Virus record (IMG/VR): IMGVR_UViG_3300013285_000068
Coordinates: 1-25,739 of that record
DNA length: 25,739 nucleotides
DNA from: a virus
Strand: one strand, 5' to 3'
Shown: one piece after another, positions 21,594 to 25,739 of the stretch
Position numbering within the stretch: position 1 is the stretch's first letter
How the letters are laid out: each line of letters opens with the position of its first letter
The notes under the pieces: generated by a model
What the model saw: the letters and a program-made list of their open reading frames with translations, nothing else
The model's database searches: none
What the model was told of the DNA's origin: nothing
Position numbers and translations under genes: made by a program

Positions 21594-21824
21594 TCACACA
21601 CAGGAAATCCCTGAAAAACTGCCTGAAATCGGCCATGCGCGTTTAATTAGTCTGTTTCGCGTGCGCCACCCTAGCAAAAATAACTTTCGCGCACACGAGA
21701 ATTCCTAAAAATTCCTTCGCGCCCGCGATTCGCGCACACGCGATAAAATTATTAAATATAATTTCTTCACACGCGAAACCCCTGAAAAACTGCCTGCAAC
21801 GCTCGCGTACGTGACACGCGATAA
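21594..21824. repeat. CG-rich intergenic repeat cluster R1
   Basis: Contains two copies of the CCTGAAAAACTGCCTG element (about 21609-21625 and 21780-21796), several CGCG/GCGC-rich blocks and CTCGCGTACGTGACACGCG (21802-21820). Related copies lie at 23200-23292, 24120-24236, 25250-25307 and 25642-25739. Confidence 0.75.
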
Positions 21825-21864
21825 ATTCATTATTTTCATGGGTACGGACAATGAGTGTGTTTAA

Positions 21865-21985
21865 TGCCTAGCGGGCTCAGAATCGCAAAACAGAGCCCTC
21901 TGGAGGGCGTATAAAGCGAGAACCCCCGCTCCAGTAGCCGTGCTAGCAAACTACTGGGCAGGGTGTAGGTGAAGAGCCTACTAAA
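21865..21985 (+). ncRNA. Candidate structured RNA, strand uncertain
   Basis: Stems: GGGCTC/GAGCCC (21873-21878, 21893-21898), alternative GCCCTC/GAGGGC (21895-21900, 21903-21908), enclosing AGCGGG/CCCGCT (21870-21875, 21925-21930), CCAGTAG/CTACTGG (21931-21937, 21951-21957) and GTAGG/CCTAC (21965-21969, 21977-21981). The first two are mutually exclusive. Not a tRNA or tmRNA. It could be read from the 21505 promoter or as the 3' end of the leftward operon. Confidence 0.45.
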
Positions 21986-22003
21986 TCTCTGACTATGGGA
22001 TTG

Positions 22004-22243
22004 TTAATCCTCGTCCGGAACCTCTACGTCCCCCGTCCAAGGGATTTCTGTGACGTAGTAGGAATGTCTGTTAATAAAAACTCTACCGCTGACTAAAACG
22101 CTTCTCTCGTCCCCGTCAACAAAAGTCCATACATGGTGTTCGTCTAGGGACTTGATGTACTCCCAGTCGTCACCGTAGGTCTCGTACTGAATGTCGCTGG
22201 GTTTATACTGCTTGACCCATTCTTCCCAAGTAAGTGTTTCCAT
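22004..22243 (-). CDS. Unknown small acidic protein
   Basis: 79 residues from ATG 22243, GGAGG seven bases upstream and TAATG overlap with the previous gene. Sequence: LTWEEWVKQYKPSDI, VWTFVDGDERSVLVSGRVFI, YYVTEIPWTGD. It looks like a small beta domain with an acidic end. The last gene of a five-gene leftward unit. Not recognised. Confidence 0.66.
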   Translation of the reverse strand: METLTWEEWVKQYKPSDIQYETYGDDWEYIKSLDEHHVWTFVDGDERSVLVSGRVFINRHSYYVTEIPWTGDVEVPDED

Positions 22244-22452
22244 TAGAACGCCTCCCCGCATGTATCGCAGAATCCGTTGCTTGGCCAGTCGTAATCATCA
22301 CGCTCCTCTAGGGCGTGCCAGTTACTGGGCATTGGTGTATCTGAACAACGAGCGCAGACCATCTTCGGTGTCTTCCCACACCCGTAGGTGCAGTAGCCGT
22401 CTGGCTGGCAGTCATAACTGAAGTAGCCAACTGTGATTAGTATCTCGGTCAT
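22243..22452 (-). CDS. Small cysteine-rich zinc-finger-like protein
   Basis: 69 residues with three cysteine clusters: CTYGCGK, VCARC and FCDTC, plus one more Cys at DCQPDG. Two zinc sites are likely. Start overlaps the upstream stop (ATGA) and the stop overlaps the next start (TAATG). Such knuckles in small phage proteins may bind nucleic acid or host protein; the target is unknown. Confidence 0.68.
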   Translation of the reverse strand: MTEILITVGYFSYDCQPDGYCTYGCGKTPKMVCARCSDTPMPSNWHALEERDDYDWPSNGFCDTCGEAF

Positions 22453-22604
22453 TGCTTCGCCCCATCTTCAATAGATACCAAGTTCATCATGTGACCACAA
22501 ACAAAGCACTTCGGGTCGCTAATGCCAGCCGAGGGCGTTGTAACCTCCGTTAATGTGTCACAATCATCAGGGTCACATACATAAGTAAACTTTTTCCAAG
22601 TCAT
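22449..22604 (-). CDS. 51-residue zinc-ribbon-like protein
   Basis: MTWKKFTYVCDPDDCDTLTE then CFVCGHMM: C-x4-C and C-x2-C separated by about 17 residues, a minimal zinc ribbon. The ATG overlaps the upstream stop (TAATGA) and the TGA overlaps the next ATG. Both junctions indicate a genuine gene of the operon. Confidence 0.66.
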   Translation of the reverse strand: MTWKKFTYVCDPDDCDTLTEVTTPSAGISDPKCFVCGHMMNLVSIEDGAKQ

Positions 22605-22843
22605 TAGTTTTTACCTATGTAACGGACGTAAACCTTGAATACACCATCAACGGTGCGGTAAGAGCGCTGAAAGTCTTCGCCTAGAAACTCAGTAGGTGGT
22701 GTCACCTTCTTAATTCCTTCACGGACTAAAGCCCACTTGCCGGGGTTGTTAATAAGTTCTTGCTTAACTGCAAGCCACTTAAGACCCTTGCTTCTGTATA
22801 CTATCTTTGGTGGGTCTTCCCACTTCACTTCATTATTTTCCAT
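22604..22843 (-). CDS. Actinophage small protein with PGxW...YVRYIG domain
   Basis: 79 residues. ELINNPGKWALVREG, RSYRTVDGVFKVYVRYIGK match the domain of the 15896 gene product, which carries an extra basic N-terminal arm. Start overlaps the previous stop (TAATG). Function unknown; the widespread conserved core suggests a real fold. Confidence 0.7.
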   Translation of the reverse strand: MENNEVKWEDPPKIVYRSKGLKWLAVKQELINNPGKWALVREGIKKVTPPTEFLGEDFQRSYRTVDGVFKVYVRYIGKN

Positions 22844-23055
22844 TAGTTCTCCTCCTCTTCTTCTTCGTCATCTTCTTCTTCTGGTGTAACGTCATCAACG
22901 TCAATGGAGTACACGCAAACAGACTGCCTGTAGTTTTCGTATTTCCAACCCTCGGCTTCTGCCTCGGCCTCTGAACCAACTTCTACTTCGTACTCGTAAT
23001 GCACAACAACCTTTACGTTGTATGTAAATACTTTCTCTTCAATTTCTACTGACAT
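22843..23055 (-). CDS. Small strongly acidic protein
   Basis: 70 residues. Strand-rich start (EIEEKVFTYNVKVVVHYEYE), then EAEAEAEGWKYENYRQSVCV and a tail of almost pure Asp/Glu (about 56-70). The charge suggests a DNA-mimic or acidic inhibitor, but composition alone is weak evidence. AGAAGGAG precedes the ATG. First gene of the unit behind two tandem promoters. Confidence 0.66.
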   Translation of the reverse strand: MSVEIEEKVFTYNVKVVVHYEYEVEVGSEAEAEAEGWKYENYRQSVCVYSIDVDDVTPEEEDDEEEEEEN

Positions 23056-23081
23056 AAATAACTCCTTCTAAGTTAAATGCA

Positions 23082-23132
23082 CTGGGCTTTTCCCAACACA
23101 AACATTATGACACACTTCTTACTGCCTGTCAA
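23082..23132 (-). promoter_or_regulatory. Proximal promoter plus 5' hairpin module of the 23055 operon
   Basis: Minus strand: TTGACA (23127-23132), 17-bp spacer, CATAAT (23104-23109), then GTTTGTGTTGGGAAAAGCCC. The TGGG-AAAAG-CCCA stem-loop starts near the predicted mRNA 5' end. Confidence 0.8.
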
Positions 23133-23170
23133 GTAACACAAAAAATATTTGTTGTTTCCTCAACACAAAC

Positions 23171-23199
23171 AGTATAACACAGATTCTTCAAGATTGCAA
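23171..23199 (-). promoter_or_regulatory. Distal promoter of the 23055 operon
   Basis: Minus strand: TTGCAA (23194-23199), 17-bp spacer, TATACT (23171-23176), then GTTTGTGTTGAGGAAACAAC, the same post-promoter box as the proximal module but without a good stem. Confidence 0.68.
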
Positions 23200-23292
23200 A
23201 TCGTTTTTTCGCGCACGCGAGAAAATAAAAAATGGCCACACGCGAACTTCCTAAAATCTGCTTAACCCTCGCGCGTACGTGACACGCGATAA
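23200..23292. repeat. CG-rich intergenic repeat R2
   Basis: Contains CGCGCACGCGAG, a CACACGCGAACTTCCT element (about 23237) and CTCGCGCGTACGTGACACG (23268-23286), ending CGATAA. It sits between two leftward transcription units. Confidence 0.75.
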
Positions 23293-23310
23293 CCACCCCT
23301 TTCGGGGCGG
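23293..23310 (-). terminator. Hairpin with GAAA tetraloop after the 23317 gene
   Basis: Minus strand: CCGCCCC-GAAA-GGGGTGG. A strong 7-bp stem lying 6 bp beyond the stop codon; the T-run is weak. Confidence 0.65.
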
Positions 23311-23316
23311 GTCATG

Positions 23317-23502
23317 CTAACACACATGCTCTTCTAGTATTAACGCCGTCAACAAATCGGTAGTCTGATACAAACCAGAAACAACTTCTTTCTTGTTGGG
23401 AACAACAATAAAATCTATGTTAAGGTTAAGTAACTCAATAGACTTCTGAATAGCAGAAATCATCTCCTCAACATCATCAGCCGTATAGCCCATTAAACTC
23501 AT
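23317..23502 (-). CDS. Unknown small protein
   Basis: 61 residues from ATG 23502, overlapping the upstream stop as ATGA; an earlier in-frame start at 23529 would run inside the neighbour. SLMGYTADDVEEMISAIQKS is a helix typical of actinophage short proteins, followed by IELLNLNIDFIVVPNKK. Not recognised. The last gene before a tetraloop hairpin. Confidence 0.64.
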   Translation of the reverse strand: MSLMGYTADDVEEMISAIQKSIELLNLNIDFIVVPNKKEVVSGLYQTTDLLTALILEEHVC

Positions 23503-23687
23503 GCTGATACCTCTTCTTCCTCTAGACAACCCCAGTCATTGCTACTAATAGCAAAGTAGAACTCGGTAGGGTCATTCTCCAATAAATCCATCTGTTCTTT
23601 TGTAAGGTCGTCAGTATTAAAGGTCATAAAATCGGCATCTTCTGCTGAACCATAGTTACCTGTATAATCAATGTACATCTTTGACAT
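23499..23687 (-). CDS. Small acidic protein, paralogue of the 23748 gene
   Basis: 62 residues. The start MYIDYTGNYGSAEDADFMTF followed by DDLTKEQMDLLEN matches IIYIDNNGAYGEAEGMIVL and DDLTPEGEKSLNEAL in the product of the gene at 23748-24056. The shared unit is YID-x-x-G-x-YG-x-AE...DDLT. The C-terminus is acidic. AAGGAG lies before the ATG. Own promoter at 23731. Confidence 0.68.
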   Translation of the reverse strand: MSKMYIDYTGNYGSAEDADFMTFNTDDLTKEQMDLLENDPTEFYFAISSNDWGCLEEEEVSA

Positions 23688-23707
23688 AATTTCTCCTTTT
23701 TCAATGC

Positions 23708-23759
23708 AACGGCTTTTCCGTTACTTAACTAGTGTATCAGACAAAACTTATTCTGTCAA
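23708..23759 (-). promoter_or_regulatory. Promoter plus 5' hairpin module of the 23687 unit
   Basis: Minus strand: TTGACA (23754-23759), 17-bp spacer, TACACT (23731-23736), then a perfect AACGG-AAAAG-CCGTT stem-loop (23708-23722). The -35 lies inside the end of the upstream gene. Confidence 0.8.
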
Positions 23760-24056
23760 GTCCTCTTTGATAATACCTGCGCTCACCCAACCAGCCTTGT
23801 CAAGACGTGCGTTGTTCTCGTCAACCAATTCCTGCGAGACAATAGCCCCACTCTTCTTAATGACAGTTGAACTGCGTGGTATGCGGTTCTTGATTAGATA
23901 GTTAAGTGCCCAACTCTTAAGGTTTTTTCCACCCTCTAAAGCCTCATTGAGCGACTTCTCACCCTCTGGTGTCAAATCATCTCGGCGTAAAACAATCATG
24001 CCCTCAGCCTCACCATAAGCCCCGTTGTTGTCAATGTAAATAATGTTTCCCTGCAT
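23748..24056 (-). CDS. Unknown protein, paralogue of the 23499 gene
   Basis: 102 residues. The first 45 share the YID-x-x-G-x-YG-x-AE and DDLT blocks with the neighbour. The rest is unique: KSWALNYLIKNRIPRSSTVI and VDENNARLDKAGWVSAGIIK. Ribosome site GAGAGGA precedes the start. The last 12 bases of the gene contain the -35 of the next promoter, so coding and regulatory use overlap. Confidence 0.68.
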   Translation of the reverse strand: MQGNIIYIDNNGAYGEAEGMIVLRRDDLTPEGEKSLNEALEGGKNLKSWALNYLIKNRIPRSSTVIKKSGAIVSQELVDENNARLDKAGWVSAGIIKEDLTE

Positions 24057-24100
24057 GTAATCCTCTCTCTTACCCTCTGACCTGTTTCAGGGGGGACTCA

Positions 24101-24106
24101 ATTATA
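24101..24106 (-). promoter_or_regulatory. -10 box of the 24056 gene
   Basis: Minus strand TATAAT, followed by the CCTG-AAA-CAGG hairpin in the leader (about 24081-24091). The -35 at 17-bp spacing (CTGCGT) is poor, so this is the weakest of the array promoters. Confidence 0.5.
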
Positions 24107-24119
24107 GCAGATAAAAAAT

Positions 24120-24236
24120 GCCCACGCAGAAATTACTGAAAAACTGCGGGGAGTTGGAATAACGTTTTATTAAAAAGTTTTCGCGTACGCGACCCCTAAA
24201 TACGCGCGCGACTCGCGTACGTACACACGCGCGAAA
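24120..24236. repeat. CG-rich intergenic repeat R3
   Basis: Contains CCCACGCAGAAATTACTG and AAAAACTGCGGGG, then TCGCGTACGCGACCCC, CGCGCGACTCGCGTACG and CTCGCGTACGTACACACGCG (24212-24231). Confidence 0.73.
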
Positions 24237-24252
24237 GAACCCCGAAGGGTTC
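24237..24252 (-). terminator. UUCG-tetraloop hairpin after ardC
   Basis: Minus strand: GAACCC-TTCG-GGGTTC, a stable C(UUCG)G tetraloop 3 bp after the stop codon, then TTTCGCG. Likely terminator or RNA 3'-end stabiliser. Confidence 0.7.
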
Positions 24253-24254
24253 GG

Positions 24255-25133
24255 TTACTCTTCGGTAACCTTCTTACCCTCCAAGATGTAGGCACTAGCC
24301 TTCTGCGCTCTGCCAACCGCCTTCACTAGGATTTTAGGGTCACGCTTCAACGCCTTCAACCAACCCTGAATGTACGCTGTGCTGTTCTCAATGGTGCTGG
24401 GCAGAACGCCAGTCTCCGAAGATAAGAACGCACTAGTGAACTCTGCGACCAATTCTTCTTCGCTGTATAGTTCGCTACCAAAGTAGTGATTCTCGACCAC
24501 TCCTTCACGATTTAGGCGGGTCTTGTGTCCCGTTGAGTGTCCGACCTCATGGAACGCTGTTGAATAGAACGCTTCGTCACTAGTGAATGATTCTTGTGTA
24601 GGTAGTTGAATTGCATCTCGACTTGGTGAGTAGAACGCTCTGTCGCCACCAAAGGAAAGGGATACGGATTCCCTAGCGAAGTAGTCGTCTAGTATCTTCT
24701 GTGCGCTCTCAATTACCTCGACATTGCTACGCTTGTCTGACTCTGCGAACGCTGGAGCACCGTTTAACCATTCTGCTTGCTCGGCGTTAAACACTGTAAA
24801 GTAGCGCATAACTACCGCTTTCTTATCGTTTCCGTCTGCGTCTTTGGTGTCAAACTGTTTCCACAAGACTACTGGCGTACCCTTGCTACCCTTCAAGACA
24901 CTACCGCCTAGTTCGCTAATTTGCTTGTATGTGCCCCACCATGGCGATTCGTACCCGTTACCCATTGCAGCGAACGATAGCAACCAGTAGTTAATACCTC
25001 GGTAGCCTTTCTTACTGCTAAGAGACATAGGTGTGTAACCAGTAGCGACCCACTCTTTACGCCATGGGGCAACGTTATTTTCTAGTTGCGCAATGATTGA
25101 CTGTGCAACTATCTCGTAACTATTTTTTGACAT
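24255..25133 (-). CDS. ardC: ArdC-type antirestriction protein
   Basis: 292 residues, the usual size of ArdC. The N-terminal ssDNA-binding domain (DUF1738 type) runs from IIAQLENNVAPWRKEW to about 125, with YRGINYWLLS, WWGTYKQISELGG and GTPVVLWKQF. The C-terminal metallopeptidase-like domain has HEVGHSTGHKTRLNR (195-209) with zinc ligands His195 and His199, and an EEELVAEF segment supplying the third ligand. ArdC of plasmids protects incoming DNA from restriction. A single gene between two modules, own TTGCAA promoter. Confidence 0.9.
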   Translation of the reverse strand: MSKNSYEIVAQSIIAQLENNVAPWRKEWVATGYTPMSLSSKKGYRGINYWLLSFAAMGNGYESPWWGTYKQISELGGSVLKGSKGTPVVLWKQFDTKDADGNDKKAVVMRYFTVFNAEQAEWLNGAPAFAESDKRSNVEVIESAQKILDDYFARESVSLSFGGDRAFYSPSRDAIQLPTQESFTSDEAFYSTAFHEVGHSTGHKTRLNREGVVENHYFGSELYSEEELVAEFTSAFLSSETGVLPSTIENSTAYIQGWLKALKRDPKILVKAVGRAQKASAYILEGKKVTEE

Positions 25134-25151
25134 TGTAAATCTCCTTTATTG

Positions 25152-25204
25152 TAACGGCTTTTCCGTTATGAAACCAGTATAGCATACCTTTTCACTAATT
25201 GCAA
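25152..25204 (-). promoter_or_regulatory. Promoter plus 5' hairpin module of ardC
   Basis: Minus strand: TTGCAA (25199-25204), 17-bp spacer, TATACT (25176-25181), then TAACGG-AAAAG-CCGTTA (25152-25168). The stem sequence AACGGAAAAGCCGTT is identical to that at 23708. Confidence 0.8.
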
Positions 25205-25249
25205 ACAGCCTCACACGAATACCACAAAACTATTAAAAAGTCAAGTATC

Positions 25250-25307
25250 GCGCACGCGCGACCTCCCGAAAATAATCATTGCCCTCGCGTACGTACACGC
25301 GCGATAA
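25250..25307. repeat. CG-rich intergenic repeat R4
   Basis: CGCGCACGCGCGACC and CTCGCGTACGTACACGCG (25284-25301), ending CGATAA. The same order as in R2 and R3. Confidence 0.73.
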
Positions 25308-25324
25308 GGAGGATTACTCCTCCT
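25307..25324 (-). terminator. Hairpin carrying a stop codon in a GTAA loop
   Basis: Minus strand: AGGAGGA-GTAA-TCCTCCT. The 7-bp stem encloses a GNRA-type loop that contains the TAA stop of the 32-codon gene; TATCGCG follows. Confidence 0.6.
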
Positions 25325-25412
25325 CCTCCTTAACCGGTGGAAACCCTACTGGAATTATGACTATGTGTTCTTTCATAAACTCCCATGCGTCATGGGTCTT
25401 GTCGTTGCTCAT
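25314..25412 (-). CDS. 32-residue acidic-tailed peptide
   Basis: MSNDKTHDAWEFMKEHIVII then PVGFPPV and a tail of four Glu. The ATG overlaps the upstream stop (TAATG), and the stop lies in the terminator loop. Coupling supports it as a real gene. Function unknown. Confidence 0.6.
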   Translation of the reverse strand: MSNDKTHDAWEFMKEHIVIIPVGFPPVKEEEE

Positions 25413-25558
25413 TACTCATTACCTCCTTCGCTCAATACCTGCTCATAGAGCCGGTCAAGGACTTTGGACTGGGTAGGTGTCATAAGTGTTAGACCACCTA
25501 TGAAGTTAGACCTAATGTAGTCCATGTAGTCATACAATGCCTGTTGTGCGTTACTCAT
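25412..25558 (-). CDS. 48-residue helical protein
   Basis: Start ATG 25558 with AGGAG five bases upstream; a longer frame from 25606 would run through the 5' hairpin. Residues 1-20 (SNAQQALYDYMDYIRSNFIG) form a helix, followed by MTPTQSKVLDRLYEQVL. Not recognised. Preceded by promoter module and followed by a coupled 32-codon gene. Confidence 0.65.
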   Translation of the reverse strand: MSNAQQALYDYMDYIRSNFIGGLTLMTPTQSKVLDRLYEQVLSEGGNE

Positions 25559-25574
25559 TATTGCTCCTTTTTTA

Positions 25575-25625
25575 GCGGGCTTTTCCCACTTCAATAAGTG
25601 TAGCATACCAATTCTGTCTTGTCAA
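25575..25625 (-). promoter_or_regulatory. Promoter plus 5' hairpin module of the 25558 unit
   Basis: Minus strand: TTGACA (25620-25625), 17-bp spacer, TACACT (25597-25602), then GTGGG-AAAAG-CCCGC. GGTATGCTA upstream of the start is also shared with the ardC module. Confidence 0.8.
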
Positions 25626-25641
25626 TAGCAAAAAATAAAAA

Positions 25642-25739
25642 GTGCACACGCGAGTTTTCCTGAAACTCCCCAGCGGGTCGCGTATTACGCACGCGAAAAA
25701 TAATTCCTACACACGCGAGATTCTTAAAAACTGCGTGGG
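25642..25739. repeat. CG-rich intergenic repeat R5, runs off the window
   Basis: CACACGCGAG followed by TTTTCCTGAAACTCC (about 25644), GTCGCGTATTACGCACGCG, and a second ACACGCGAGATTCTTAAAAA reaching the right edge. It implies another transcription unit to the right. Confidence 0.72.

Larger units (their letters stand above)
21375..22003. other. 629-bp non-coding region: repeats, promoter and folded RNA candidate
   Basis: No convincing gene on either strand. It holds, left to right: an 11-bp-phased repeat (21406-21445), a consensus promoter with palindrome (21505-21533), a second palindrome TAGTACGTACTA (21558-21569), CG-rich repeats (about 21594-21824), and a strongly folded stretch (21870-21981). 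Confidence 0.8.

Noticed and set aside
21594-21824. CRISPR-like array in the CG-rich repeats
   Set aside because: Repeat units vary in length and sequence and spacing is irregular; no constant repeats with unique spacers and no cas genes.
21865-21985. tRNA or tmRNA gene
   Set aside because: No cloverleaf, no T-arm consensus and no CCA-type acceptor pairing in either orientation.

Overview
The window looks like part of the genome of a tailed double-stranded DNA phage that infects an actinobacterium. A WhiB-family regulator, an Rpf-like cell-wall domain, the helix-turn-helix plus phosphoesterase pair and a GAAC-N4-GTTC SOS-type operator all point to an actinobacterial host. The coding DNA is AT-rich, which fits low-GC freshwater or marine Actinobacteria phages better than Mycobacterium or Streptomyces phages. 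The host assignment is an inference. I found no tRNA, insertion sequence or CRISPR array.

Layout. (1) 1-2941, rightward: the end of a block of small virion-associated or late genes, including a tandem pair of paralogues. (2) 3008-4725, rightward: small helix-turn-helix-like gene, calcineurin-like phosphoesterase and zinc-binding protein, behind a promoter with an operator-like palindrome. (3) 4708-9535, leftward: recombination operon in transcription order recA, LexA-like wHTH, YqaJ-type exonuclease, then (second promoter) ERF annealing protein, SSB, two helical proteins, HNH nuclease, a Cys/His protein and WhiB. (4) 9637-15825, rightward: SNF2 helicase, replication initiator with an iteron cluster inside its gene, DnaB/RepA-like helicase, proteasome/HslV-like Ntn hydrolase, Rpf-like protein, and small genes, closed by a strong terminator. 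(5) 15896-19492, leftward: small unknown genes and a beta-class DNA methyltransferase. (6) 19853-21374, rightward: Dps, GroES-like co-chaperonin and small genes. (7) 22004-25558, leftward: an accessory array of very small genes plus an ArdC-type antirestriction protein, cut into transcription units by repeated promoter, 5'-hairpin, terminator and CG-rich modules.

How it works together. RecA, LexA-like protein, exonuclease, ERF and SSB form a full homologous recombination set, apparently under an SOS-like operator. The initiator gene carries three palindromic iterons followed by AT-rich DNA, which resembles the lambda origin inside gene O. The helicase gene lies immediately downstream. The accessory array has sigma70-type promoters (TTGACA or TTGCAA, mostly 17-bp spacer) each followed by a short G/C hairpin at the start of the mRNA. 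CG-rich repeats lie between units in otherwise AT-rich DNA. Two intergenic stretches look like non-coding RNA loci: about 19602-19691 and about 21865-21985.

Several genes shorter than about 60 codons are reported because they are stitched to their neighbours by start/stop overlaps (5571-5726, 15056-15124, 18622-18732, 21139-21279, 21276-21374, 22449-22604, 25314-25412).
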